A DNA stretch of 64,000 nucleotides from Paenibacillaceae bacterium. GTDB taxonomy: Bacteria > Bacillota > Clostridia > Lachnospirales > Lachnospiraceae. Positions 1 to 7,831 of the stretch are shown here, piece by piece. The position numbers and the translations under genes are program-made. How positions within the stretch are numbered: position 1 is the stretch's first letter; each line of letters begins with the position of its first letter. The notes under the pieces are model-generated. The model ran no database searches and had not been told where the DNA came from. It was given only the letters and a program-made list of their open reading frames with translations. The stretch spans positions 1 to 64,000 of the forward strand of contig SVDU01000019.1 in the NCBI GenBank assembly GCA_015057705.1, written 5' to 3'.

Positions 1-49
1 TTCAGCAACTAAATAAACTCTCTAGGGTGTTACACTTTTTATTTGCACT

Positions 50-784
50 TTGTTACACTTTGGGGTTGCAAAAAACATTCCGGGAGCTCCAATCTGGTTA
101 CACTGGATAGGAAGGATCTCTGCCCCTATTTTCTTTTTTTGCATGGCATGGGGATTTTACTATACTTCTAACAGGAAAGTCTATTTATCCAGAATGTACG
201 GATTTGGAGTTATAATGGCGTTAATAAATTACATATGTAATAATATATATCAGGATCCTTATTGCTATATAAGTAATAATATATTTGTCACATTATTTCT
301 GATCGGTGTTATTACATGGATACTAGAAATTCGTAAGAATGATATAAAGAAAGGAAACAGGTACATAATCTTCTTTTGCCTGTATCAGATTTTCAGTACG
401 ATGATCTGTATTCTTTCAAAACAGATCATAGATGGTTATGGAGTTTTCGAACTAGCAGGGGCATTAATGGGAAATATTATTTTTACGGAAGGAAGTATTT
501 TATTTGTATTTCTGGGCGTTTTAATGTATTTCACGAAAGAAAATAAAAAAAGTCTTGCAACTGCTTACATATTATTCTGTACAATCTTTTTTCTACTGGC
601 ATCATTAAATAACTTTAGTATTGAAGGACTATTTTATGAAAATTATCAATGGATGATGATTGGAACTCTACCCTTCATGTACTTGTATAATGGTAAAAAA
701 GGAAAGGGTTTTAAATATCTGTTCTATTTATTCTATCCAGTCCATATTGTGGCTTTATTCTGGATAGGAAATTTATGTTTTTAG
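50..784 (+). CDS. TraX-like integral membrane protein, probably 5'-truncated
   Basis: The product is very hydrophobic with about seven or eight membrane segments. It has the pattern of the TraX family (PF05857): an early IGRISAPIFFF segment and a closing FYLFYPVHIVALFWIG segment. TraX proteins are related to membrane acyltransferases and their role in Firmicutes is not established. The only usable start is TTG at 50, there is no Shine-Dalgarno sequence before it, and the frame is closed by TAG at 23-25. Family members usually have an extra N-terminal helix before the IGR segment, so about 20 residues seem to be missing. I infer a truncated, possibly dead gene in an AT-rich stretch. Confidence 0.6.
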   Translation: MLHFGVAKNIPGAPIWLHWIGRISAPIFFFCMAWGFYYTSNRKVYLSRMYGFGVIMALINYICNNIYQDPYCYISNNIFVTLFLIGVITWILEIRKNDIKKGNRYIIFFCLYQIFSTMICILSKQIIDGYGVFELAGALMGNIIFTEGSILFVFLGVLMYFTKENKKSLATAYILFCTIFFLLASLNNFSIEGLFYENYQWMMIGTLPFMYLYNGKKGKGFKYLFYLFYPVHIVALFWIGNLCF

Positions 785-837
785 GAATTTAAAGCATAGT
801 ATAAGGAAAATAAAATATTAGTTTAAGGGGAAATATA

Positions 838-1233
838 GTGGGAAAATACAAAGTAGTTACTCTTTGTGGAAGTACAAAGTTTAAAGATGAATTTCTAAAA
901 ATACAGAAGGAACTTACCTTAAAGGGGTGTATCGTGATTTCTGTGGGATTTTTTGAATTCAGTGAAAAAGATGAGGTTATGACAAAGGAAACAAAGGAAT
1001 TGCTTGATGATATGCATAAAAGAAAAATTGATATGGCAGATACTATTTTTGTGATTAATAAAGATGGATATATTGGTAAAAGCACAGAATCCGAAATAGA
1101 ATATGCAAAAAGTCAAGGTAAGAATATTGATTATCTGGAAGGTTGTGAGGGACAATCTTTGGAACGGGGGAGTACATATGAATTATGGGGATTTAATAGA
1201 AAGTATGGAAAGGTATGGGTCAACGAAACGTGA
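838..1233 (+). CDS. Nucleoside 2-deoxyribosyltransferase-like / DUF4406-type protein
   Basis: A 131-residue protein starting at GTG 838 after an AAGGGG ribosome binding site. The N-terminal VVTLCGSTKFKDEF motif and the later ADTIFVINKDGYIGKSTESE stretch are typical of the nucleoside deoxyribosyltransferase-like Rossmann fold, whose members handle nucleoside or nucleotide sugars. The natural domain seems to end near residue 103; the remaining tail is read through the start of the next gene in another frame (56-bp overlap). The next gene is a nucleoside phosphorylase, so a joint salvage role is likely. The substrate cannot be read from the sequence. Confidence 0.7.
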   Translation: MGKYKVVTLCGSTKFKDEFLKIQKELTLKGCIVISVGFFEFSEKDEVMTKETKELLDDMHKRKIDMADTIFVINKDGYIGKSTESEIEYAKSQGKNIDYLEGCEGQSLERGSTYELWGFNRKYGKVWVNET

Positions 1234-1993
1234 TATCTGTATTCACAGCATAGGAGTAAATCCAGACCAAATACATGAAAATGTAATTATCGCACCATGG
1301 TGGGAACCATCTACTTTCCCTAATTTTGGAAATTATGAATACTTAAGTGAATCAAATTATTCTTCAATAAAAGTATGGAATCTTATGGTTGAAGACTTGA
1401 AGATTAGTTATATAAAAACAGGAATAGGTGCACCTGTATTAATGGATGTTATTTTGGCATTAGGTGTCACTTTATGCAAACAAATTATTTTTATTGGGTC
1501 TGTAGGAGCTTTGGATAATAAAATGGGTATTGGAGATATTGTGATCCCTAATTATTCCGTTTGTGGTGACGGTGCAAGTAGGTACTTAGCTTCGGAGAAA
1601 CTTGCAGATGGAGATGTATTTGGAGAGAAACAATATCCAGATAAGATCATGTTTGATCGCCTAAAAGAAGCCACCAGCCATATATGTGAAGAAAACCATG
1701 TAAAATGGCATATTGGAAATAATTTTAGCACTGATACAGTATTTGCACAGTTTGTGCATATGGACGAAATTATTGGGATGGGCTGTAATGTTATTGAGAT
1801 GGAGACCGCAGCGGCTTTTCGAGCAGCTGCATTTACTGGCATACCAATGGCAGCGCTCTTTAGTGTTTCAGACAATACTGTGGTCAACAAATCTTTAGTA
1901 AGTGGTCGCACATCAGAAGAGATGGAATATCGGAAAAAGGTACGTAGTGAGCTTTTTCCCAAAATTATTACAGAGCTCTTTCATAATAGATGA
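1178..1993 (+). CDS. Nucleoside phosphorylase family protein
   Basis: A 271-residue member of the PNP/UDP phosphorylase superfamily, which cleaves nucleosides with phosphate to base and ribose 1-phosphate. Signs are the IIFIGSVGALDNKMGIGDIV segment (phosphate-site glycines), the CNVIEMETAAAFRAA motif with the ribose-binding Met-Glu pair, and a late SVSDNT segment. I moved the start from 1103 to ATG 1178 because GGAACGGGGG lies just upstream and the extra 25 residues look unrelated. It overlaps the preceding deoxyribosyltransferase-like gene by 56 bp, so the two are translationally linked. Substrate (purine, uridine or other) is not determined. Confidence 0.8.
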   Translation: MNYGDLIESMERYGSTKRDICIHSIGVNPDQIHENVIIAPWWEPSTFPNFGNYEYLSESNYSSIKVWNLMVEDLKISYIKTGIGAPVLMDVILALGVTLCKQIIFIGSVGALDNKMGIGDIVIPNYSVCGDGASRYLASEKLADGDVFGEKQYPDKIMFDRLKEATSHICEENHVKWHIGNNFSTDTVFAQFVHMDEIIGMGCNVIEMETAAAFRAAAFTGIPMAALFSVSDNTVVNKSLVSGRTSEEMEYRKKVRSELFPKIITELFHNR

Positions 1994-2010
1994 GAGGTAA
2001 GAGGTACATT

Positions 2011-2347
2011 TATGGCAGTCAGTATTTTGACAAGTATGTTCCATAATGATTTTCAGGAGATTAATGATAGATATTTCAAGATGTTTTTAAGTAAGTTTCA
2101 GCTATTTGTACCGTTACCTGTGAACATCACGAGCAGAAAATATATAGAGCACTAGGTCTTGTGGATTTTTCAGTAGAGCCACATTTTGATTGTATACATG
2201 TAACTGATGAATTATTAGAACTATCTAATGATTATTATATATGGATTATGTGATGATGCGGCAATAATATGTAAAGATGGAAATGTTGAACTTCTGGGAG
2301 ATATTTTTATATTAGATAAACATGCGGTTAAGCAGATATCATCTTAG
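2011..2347 (+). pseudogene. Broken peptidase E-like (S51 / type 1 glutamine amidotransferase-like) gene
   Basis: A ribosome binding site (AGAGGTAAGAGG) precedes ATG 2011, which opens a short N-terminal piece reading MAVSILTSMFHNDF. This frame stops at 2154-2156. In the next frame the sequence continues with YRALGLVDFSVEPHFD, the conserved mid-to-late part of S51 peptidase E proteins. After a further shift comes YGLCDDAAIICKDGN and a C-terminus ending at TAG 2345-2347. Most of the catalytic core, including a proper GxSAG motif, is missing (only SAIC remains). At least two frameshifts and an internal deletion are needed, so this is a decayed gene that the ORF track does not show. Confidence 0.7.
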
Positions 2348-2386
2348 GAGCGAATAATAAAAGAGCATATGAAGGAGGAACAAAAT

Positions 2387-2911
2387 ATGTCAGCAAAAAT
2401 AACAAAGGTTACCAAAGAACACCTACCATCCCTTCGCTTTATCGGAAAACGATATACAAGTGCGGACAGAATCGGTGGATTCGGACACAAATGGGGTGAG
2501 TGGTTTGAAAATGGCTGGTTTGTGTCCCTTGAAAAGCTGGGAGAACTTAAAGACATTGAAAATGGTTATATTGGTTTCATGCGCTGCAACTTTTCCAGTA
2601 TTGAAAATACCTTTGAATACTGGATTGGTATGTTCCTCCCGGAAAACACAGAGGCACCAGATGGATTCGCCTTTATAGATCTCCCGGAAAGTGATGTTGC
2701 CGTTTGCTGGATAAAAGGTAAGGAAAATGATGGGATTTATGATATGCATGAGGATTGTATATCTAAATTCCAGGAAGAAGGTATGAGAAACTTCAGAAGT
2801 GATTATGAAAACAGAGCCTGTTTCTTTGAACGATATAATTGTCCTCGTTTTACAGAACAAGATGATGAGGGAAATATAATATTGGATTATGGCATCTATT
2901 TAGCAGACTAG
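2387..2911 (+). CDS. GyrI-like / AraC effector-binding domain protein
   Basis: A 174-residue stand-alone small-molecule-binding domain of the GyrI/SOUL-like type (inferred from KITKVTKEHLPSLRFIGKRYT, the FENGW segment and the aromatic-rich CFFERYNCPRF end). Such domains bind hydrophobic or cationic drugs and occur alone or behind AraC/MerR DNA-binding heads; no DNA-binding part is present here. The start is ATG 2387 because an ideal AAGGAGG lies at 2374-2380; the ATG at 2369 would put this motif inside the gene. The next gene follows 37 bp downstream on the same strand. Confidence 0.65.
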   Translation: MSAKITKVTKEHLPSLRFIGKRYTSADRIGGFGHKWGEWFENGWFVSLEKLGELKDIENGYIGFMRCNFSSIENTFEYWIGMFLPENTEAPDGFAFIDLPESDVAVCWIKGKENDGIYDMHEDCISKFQEEGMRNFRSDYENRACFFERYNCPRFTEQDDEGNIILDYGIYLAD

Positions 2912-2948
2912 GATTTTGACCCCAACATTTCATTATTGGAGGATTTGT

Positions 2949-3803
2949 ATGAAGAAAAATAATTATATTCACCCTGTGTTATTTGTTTTAATTATTTATT
3001 TAATATGCTTCTCGTTCAGAGCTTTTGAATATCTGCTTTTCCGAACGGACCAGTCAATGTTTGGAGAAGCATTTATCCATAAACTGCAGGGGATTCTTGT
3101 GCTTGGGATAGCATTACAATATGTATCATTTAAATGGTCAGAAATTGGATTTACGAAACATTCAGTTGTAAAAAACATATTCTATGGTTTAATGCTTGGA
3201 GCGACTGTGTATCTGATCGCCTATGGTACCGAATTTTTTATGCAGATAGGGAGAAATGGCAATCCTTCTTTGAAAATATATGTGACCAGCTATGCTATTG
3301 ATGGTAATCAGGGTATGCAGACCGGTATCCTGTTTTTCCTGTTTTGCATTGTTGGAAATATTATAAATGTGGTTATGGAAGAGGGAATCTTTCGTGGACT
3401 GTTTATCAGACTTCTGGAGGCAAAGAACTCTTTTATTAAAGCAGTGGTATTTTCTTCTGTCCTCTTTGGCCTCTGGCATATTGCAGCACCTGTTCGGAGT
3501 TTGCTGGATGGAAAAATAAGCCCCATGGGGATGCTTTTGACTGCTATTATTCTTGTTCTAACCACAGCAATTACTGGCGCAAAATTTTGTTTGCTGACTA
3601 AAATTACCGGCTCACTTTGGATGTCCATGGCGGATCATTTTTTTAATAATACTATCATTAATCTTTTACATATCACAACAATATCAGGTGCAGATCAATT
3701 ACAGGTAATTCGCATTTCCGTTGCTCAGACTCTCTCATTTTTAATTGTTCTCTTTATCTACTTTAAAAGTGGTGCTGGCAAAAAACCTACATTTCATAAT
3801 TAA
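2949..3803 (+). CDS. CPBP family intramembrane metalloprotease (CAAX/Abi type)
   Basis: A 284-residue polytopic membrane protein with the three CPBP signatures in order: EEGIFR (EExxxR), FGLWH (FxxxH) and an HFFNN motif in the last third. These residues bind the catalytic metal inside the membrane. Family members process prenylated or hydrophobic substrates or act in bacteriocin self-immunity; the target here is unknown. The start is ATG 2949, preceded by TTGGAGG, rather than the track start at 2916. It may be co-transcribed with the effector-binding protein upstream. Confidence 0.8.
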   Translation: MKKNNYIHPVLFVLIIYLICFSFRAFEYLLFRTDQSMFGEAFIHKLQGILVLGIALQYVSFKWSEIGFTKHSVVKNIFYGLMLGATVYLIAYGTEFFMQIGRNGNPSLKIYVTSYAIDGNQGMQTGILFFLFCIVGNIINVVMEEGIFRGLFIRLLEAKNSFIKAVVFSSVLFGLWHIAAPVRSLLDGKISPMGMLLTAIILVLTTAITGAKFCLLTKITGSLWMSMADHFFNNTIINLLHITTISGADQLQVIRISVAQTLSFLIVLFIYFKSGAGKKPTFHN

Positions 3804-3855
3804 ATATAAATACGTTTTCAGTAAGCGGGTCAGATCTAATAATGGAGGTACTAAG

Positions 3856-4241
3856 ATGGAAAAGATTGCAGTATTAATAGGCAGTCCCAGAAGAAATGGT
3901 AATACAGAAATTCTTGCAAATGCGTTTATTGATGGAATTAGTAAACAGGAGAACAGCGTAGAAGTTATTTCTGTAATTGGAAAAAAGGTTAACGGCTGCA
4001 CAGGCTGCGATTTTTGCTACAGAGACAACAGTCATAATTGCAAGAACTTGTGTTGTTAGCTGTTTGTGCAGATGAAATACCAACCGTTTTTGACTCTCTG
4101 ATCACTATGTATCACTCTGTACTAAGCTATTTCTCTCTGGAAAATGGGGGAGTAATTACAGTTCCGGGCTTAGCCGGAAAGGGAGATATTTTAGGACATG
4201 CTGCACTTTTGGAAGCACGTAAGCTGGGCGAAAGGTTTTAG
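3856..4241 (+). pseudogene. Broken NADPH-dependent FMN reductase / flavodoxin-like gene
   Basis: ATG 3856, behind AATGGAGG, opens a normal flavodoxin-like N-terminus (MEKIAVLIGSPRRNGNTE, the FMN phosphate loop, then CTGCDFCYRDNSHNC). The frame stops at 4059. The C-terminal part of the same family (VLSYFSLENGGVITVPG, ending HAALLEARKLGERF) continues in another frame to 4241. About 45-50 central residues, including the usual PxYW flavin-binding segment, are missing. I infer an internal deletion plus frameshift; the protein cannot be functional as written. Confidence 0.75.
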
Positions 4242-4272
4242 CGGTTCAAGTAGCTGAGAATTAAGTTTGGAA

Positions 4273-4794
4273 ATGGGAGAAAAAGATTTGACTGAAGAAT
4301 ATTATTTGGAAAAGCCCTGTAATTCTGATGAAGAGGCAGTAAGACTTTTGACTGATAAATGGCGGTTGTTTGGCGGTAGAATGAATCCAGGGCTTCTTAG
4401 AGACTTTACCGGAAACGATACGGAATGGATGGAATATATTGATGACCAGAGTGCCGGCAGAAATATTGGAGATGAAGTACCACAAACATTGTTCTTTCTC
4501 AAAAATAGCAATGGAACGATTTTAGGGGCAGTGTCTATAAGACATTTTCTAAATCACACAAATATTGTAGATGGCGGTCATATTGGATATGGGATATGCC
4601 CGGAATACCGGGGAAATGGATATGGCAGTCTGATTCTTAGTCTGGCTTTAAAGAAATTAAAGGAGATGGGGATTACAAAGGTCCTTGTAACCTACAAAAC
4701 CTATTCACAATCGGATTATGGAAATTTTAAAATTAAATGCGAACAACTGCTTCAGGACAAAGGATACTATGTACATATGGTTAACACCAGGTGA
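4273..4794 (+). CDS. GNAT family N-acetyltransferase, unusual C-terminus
   Basis: The middle of the product carries the acetyl-CoA-binding region of GNAT enzymes: GAVSIRHFLN, then GGHIGYGICPEYRGNGYG, where the RGNGYG loop binds the pyrophosphate of acetyl-CoA. Close relatives normally continue with a cysteine/asparagine segment after KVLVT and a GG-containing last strand. Here the tail reads YKTYSQSDYGNFK and looks foreign, so a frameshift or replacement near the 3' end is possible. Start choice is uncertain: TTG 4267, ATG 4273, or TTG 4288, which has GGGAG eight bases upstream. The substrate is unknown. Confidence 0.6.
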   Translation: MGEKDLTEEYYLEKPCNSDEEAVRLLTDKWRLFGGRMNPGLLRDFTGNDTEWMEYIDDQSAGRNIGDEVPQTLFFLKNSNGTILGAVSIRHFLNHTNIVDGGHIGYGICPEYRGNGYGSLILSLALKKLKEMGITKVLVTYKTYSQSDYGNFKIKCEQLLQDKGYYVHMVNTR

Positions 4795-4863
4795 ATACTG
4801 ATTAAGCAGTAATTTAGGTAAGGGCAGAGATGTTTGAAGTAGATTTTTTGCTGTAAATAATCA

Positions 4864-4904
4864 TTGCATTTTTTTTATGATGGGTATATAATGTTCATTG
4901 AACA
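4864..4904 (+). promoter_or_regulatory. Promoter and TetR-type operator ahead of the regulator gene
   Basis: TTGCAT-17-TATAAT at 4864-4892 is followed directly by the palindrome TGTTCATTGAACA at 4892-4904. The operator would cover the transcription start, which fits autorepression. A related element lies before the downstream SRPBCC gene. Confidence 0.6.
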
Positions 4905-4917
4905 GGTGGTGAATGAA

Positions 4918-5559
4918 ATGAAATCAATAAAAGATGCAACAAGTCTAACCAGCCGCGATCTTCAGGCAATTGAGAGAAGAGAACAGCTTTTGGAGTCAGC
5001 AAAAGAATTATTTGCGTTAAAGGGGTTCCACGCGACTACAACCAGAGAGATTACAAGAAACATTGGAATGGCAGACGGATTAATCTATCATTATTTTCCG
5101 GAAGGAAAGAAGCAGATGTTAGACATTATCCTGAAGGAGTTTTTAGATGACCGGTATTTATTAGTTGAAGCAGAGATTGCCGGATTAGAAGAAACGCTGT
5201 CACTTAAGGAACTGCTGATTTCACTTGGGAATATATTCTTTGCTTATATTGCAAAGGATAAATATGTTCTCCAAATTCTTTTAAAAGAAAAAAGTGAATT
5301 CTCAGAAGAGTATACAGAACGTTTCAGCCAGCATGTGAGTTTGCTTTTGGGACAAACCATGAAGCGGGTTCAAGTATTTGTTGACAGAAAAGAAATTCGT
5401 TCTTTTGATATCTTTATGATGGTTAATCAGTTTTGGAGCGCGATTTATTCCTACATTTTACAGGATGTGTTTTTTGGTAAACACAGTTTTTATCACAATG
5501 ACCGGGAACACTATCTGATTCAGGTCGTTGAATACACACTTTTAACCTGGGAACTATAG
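4918..5559 (+). CDS. TetR family transcriptional regulator
   Basis: A 213-residue regulator. The N-terminal helix-turn-helix reads TTTREITRNIGMADGLIYHYF, the typical TetR recognition region at about residues 40-60; the rest is a helical ligand-binding domain. I place the start at ATG 4918, preceded by AGGTGGTGA, not at 4864. The operator palindrome TGTTCATTGAACA sits at its promoter and TGTTCAGTGAA lies just before the next gene. It therefore probably represses itself and the SRPBCC gene, which begins 77 bp downstream. The ligand is unknown. Confidence 0.85.
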   Translation: MKSIKDATSLTSRDLQAIERREQLLESAKELFALKGFHATTTREITRNIGMADGLIYHYFPEGKKQMLDIILKEFLDDRYLLVEAEIAGLEETLSLKELLISLGNIFFAYIAKDKYVLQILLKEKSEFSEEYTERFSQHVSLLLGQTMKRVQVFVDRKEIRSFDIFMMVNQFWSAIYSYILQDVFFGKHSFYHNDREHYLIQVVEYTLLTWEL

Positions 5560-5576
5560 TACTATAGATTCCAGGT
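5545..5576. repeat. 32-bp near-perfect palindrome across the tetR stop codon
   Basis: The arms ACCTGGGAACTATAG and CTATAGATTCCAGGT flank a TA centre. The inner CTATAGTACTATAG is perfectly palindromic and includes the tetR stop codon. It could form a hairpin that separates tetR from the next gene, or be another protein-binding site. No U-run follows, so it is not a classical terminator. Confidence 0.5.
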
Positions 5577-5594
5577 ATTCCTTATATAAATTAA

Positions 5595-5614
5595 TTCACT
5601 GTTTGTTCAGTGAA
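5595..5614 (+). promoter_or_regulatory. Second TetR-type operator, before the SRPBCC gene
   Basis: A perfect inverted repeat, TTCACTG-TTTGTT-CAGTGAA. Its right half contains TGTTCAGTGAA, nearly identical to the palindrome TGTTCATTGAACA in the tetR promoter. It lies between a TATATAA box (about 5584) and the ribosome binding site of the next gene. Confidence 0.55.
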
Positions 5615-5635
5615 AAAACTCAGGAGGATATGGGA

Positions 5636-6070
5636 ATGAAAGAAATAAGAACAGAGATACGAATTAACGCATCTGCCAGTGTAGTATGGAATGTTTTAAC
5701 CGATTTTCGTGCTTATCCTGATTGGAATCCATTTATGGTATATTTAAAGGGAAAACCGGCAGTAGGAGAAAGAATAGAAGTTAAGATGGTTCCGCCAGGT
5801 TCAAAAGGGATGATTTTTAAACCAAAAGTTTTGAAATTTCAAAAAGACAAAGAATTTCGCTGGCTTGGAAACACCGGCTTTCCGGGTTTATTTGATGGTG
5901 AGCATATATTAGAATTAATGGAGAATTCAGATGGTACTACGACATTCATCCAAAGAGAGAAATTTAATGGAATTTTATTGCCCCTGTTAAAAAAGTCGTT
6001 GGATAATGGAACAAAAGCCGGATTTGAAACAATGAACAAAAAATTAAAACAGATTTGTGAAACAAAATAA
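5636..6070 (+). CDS. SRPBCC (START-like) domain protein
   Basis: A 144-residue soluble protein of the SRPBCC/polyketide-cyclase-like helix-grip fold. The pattern is an N-terminal strand (EIRTEIRINASASVVWNVLTD), the YPDWNPFM segment, a middle FRWLG strand and a long C-terminal helix. Members bind hydrophobic ligands in a deep cavity; this one has no assigned ligand. The start is ATG 5636 (AGGAGG at 5622-5627, eight-base spacing), which leaves the operator outside the gene. Control by the TetR regulator upstream is likely. Confidence 0.8.
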   Translation: MKEIRTEIRINASASVVWNVLTDFRAYPDWNPFMVYLKGKPAVGERIEVKMVPPGSKGMIFKPKVLKFQKDKEFRWLGNTGFPGLFDGEHILELMENSDGTTTFIQREKFNGILLPLLKKSLDNGTKAGFETMNKKLKQICETK

Positions 6071-6155
6071 AAAAATTGAAAAAAATATTTTATTCTATTC
6101 CTGTTTTATGGTAATATAAAACTATTAAATCATATAGGTTAATAGGAGAAAAACA

Positions 6156-7721
6156 TTGAAGGAATACAATAAAAAAATAAAAGAGGAAATAGCTGAATTC
6201 AGAGAAGCCGGTCATAAGTTCGTGAATAATGAAATTACTGCCGCTGAATTTAAGGGAAAATCCGGAGGCATGGGGGTTTATGCGCAAAGGGGCGGCAAAG
6301 CTTTTATGATTCGTTTGAGGATACCCTGCGGGATCTTATCATTTTCCCATTTGAAATTAATCCATAAATTTGCCGTGCAATATGGTTTAGATAGAATTCA
6401 TCTAACTACCAGGCAGGCAATTCAGCTTCATGATCTGGATATTGATTCTGTCTGTGATATTATGGAAACGGCCATTGACCATGGTTTGTATACAAGAGGG
6501 GGCGGCGGCAATTATCCCCGTAATGTAGCCTTGTCTCCCCTGTCTGGTGTGGATAAAGAGGAAGTTTTTGATCCCACTCCCTACGCTCTGCAGGTGAACC
6601 GGTACATCATGGAGCGGATTATGGAATATCATTTGCCCCGTAAGCTGAAAATAGCATTTTCCAACAATGAAACAGATACAGCTAACTGTACCATCAATGA
6701 TCTGGGCTTTATGGCAGTCATGGATGAAGGAATCCCTTCTTTTAAGATATACCTGGCAGGCGGATTAGGCAATAATCCTGCAGTGGCCTTACCATATGAT
6801 GAACTGATTCCGCCAAACCAGGTTCTGTACCATGTGGAAGCTGTTACAAGAATATTTGCGGCAGAAGGAGATTATGAGAACAAGGGAAAAGCAAGACTGA
6901 GATACATTCCAAAAAGGATGGGGGAAGAAGCGTTCATGGAGTGTTACAAAAACCATCTCGCCCAGGCGAAGGAATCCATGGACTTAACTTTAAATGTGGA
7001 AGCAGCCGAAATATGTGAGGCGGCAGATAAGCTGCACTCTGCAGATATCCATACAGACAGCAGTAATCTCATCGCCCAAAAACAAGCGGGATTTTATACA
7101 GCTGTCATTCATCCCCAGTGCGGACAGCTGCCTGTAAAAGCCCTTGAAGAAATCATTACATTTTTGATGGATAAACAGCAGGACATTCGCCTTAGTATGA
7201 CGGAAAGCATGTACATCCGCAACCTGTCCAGAGAAGAAGGAGAAAAGCTTCTTGGAAGAATGGAAGAGTACAATCAGGTTACCAGAATTGGCATGAGTGT
7301 GAGCTGTGTGGGAGTGCCAACCTGCCAGATAGGCGTTTTAGAGAGCCAGACATTATTAAAAGAAATAAACAGGGCACTGATGGAAAATAATATTAACACG
7401 GATTATCTGCCTTGTGTTTCCATATCAGGATGTTTTAATTCCTGTTCCAGGCACCAGGTAAGCGAAATTGGCTTTGCTGGCTGTAAAAAACGTATTTCCG
7501 ATGCTCCGGCAGAGGCATTTGAACTTCATGTAGGTGGAGCAGTGAATAAAGATGACACTCATATGGGGAACTGCATGGGTGCATTAAGAAAGGAAGATAT
7601 TCCGTATTTTATGGTGAAGCTGTCCCAGGCATTAGATACAAAAGGAATGTATTTTATGGATTATCTGAAGGAATGCCAGGAAGAGTTTGAGGATTTGACC
7701 AAACCATATCTGATCGGCTAA
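6156..7721 (+). CDS. Siroheme [4Fe-4S] nitrite/sulfite reductase
   Basis: A 521-residue ferredoxin-type reductase with the duplicated NIR_SIR half-domain layout. The N-terminal half has RLRIPCGILS and HLTTRQAIQLHD (siroheme-contacting Arg residues). The C-terminal half carries the cofactor cysteines as CVGVPTC (Cx5C) followed by SGCFNSC (Cx3C), which bind the 4Fe-4S cluster and siroheme. The enzyme carries out six-electron reduction of sulfite to sulfide or nitrite to ammonia. No adjacent gene settles the substrate; in fermenting Clostridia sulfite assimilation is most likely. The start is TTG 6156 after TAGGAG. No siroheme synthesis or sulfur-transport genes are in the window. Confidence 0.88.
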   Translation: MKEYNKKIKEEIAEFREAGHKFVNNEITAAEFKGKSGGMGVYAQRGGKAFMIRLRIPCGILSFSHLKLIHKFAVQYGLDRIHLTTRQAIQLHDLDIDSVCDIMETAIDHGLYTRGGGGNYPRNVALSPLSGVDKEEVFDPTPYALQVNRYIMERIMEYHLPRKLKIAFSNNETDTANCTINDLGFMAVMDEGIPSFKIYLAGGLGNNPAVALPYDELIPPNQVLYHVEAVTRIFAAEGDYENKGKARLRYIPKRMGEEAFMECYKNHLAQAKESMDLTLNVEAAEICEAADKLHSADIHTDSSNLIAQKQAGFYTAVIHPQCGQLPVKALEEIITFLMDKQQDIRLSMTESMYIRNLSREEGEKLLGRMEEYNQVTRIGMSVSCVGVPTCQIGVLESQTLLKEINRALMENNINTDYLPCVSISGCFNSCSRHQVSEIGFAGCKKRISDAPAEAFELHVGGAVNKDDTHMGNCMGALRKEDIPYFMVKLSQALDTKGMYFMDYLKECQEEFEDLTKPYLIG

Positions 7722-7831
7722 ATTGCTCCCCGTGGGTGTTCTTCGGTAGTGTTCTTTGCAATAATAAGACTCATAATGCATAAAGTAAGGTAAGATGCCA
7801 CTGCGTGCATAATTCCTGAAGGGATGTCAAA

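Noticed and set aside
28-61. Direct repeat TGTTACACTTT (28-38 and 51-61) at the window start
   Set aside because: Two 11-bp AT-rich copies are too little to claim a replication iteron, att site or duplication; it lies at the damaged 5' end of the TraX-like gene.
789-1155. Minus-strand ORFs at 789-1085 and 919-1155
   Set aside because: They are antisense shadows of the deoxyribosyltransferase-like gene, with no ribosome binding site and no recognisable protein.
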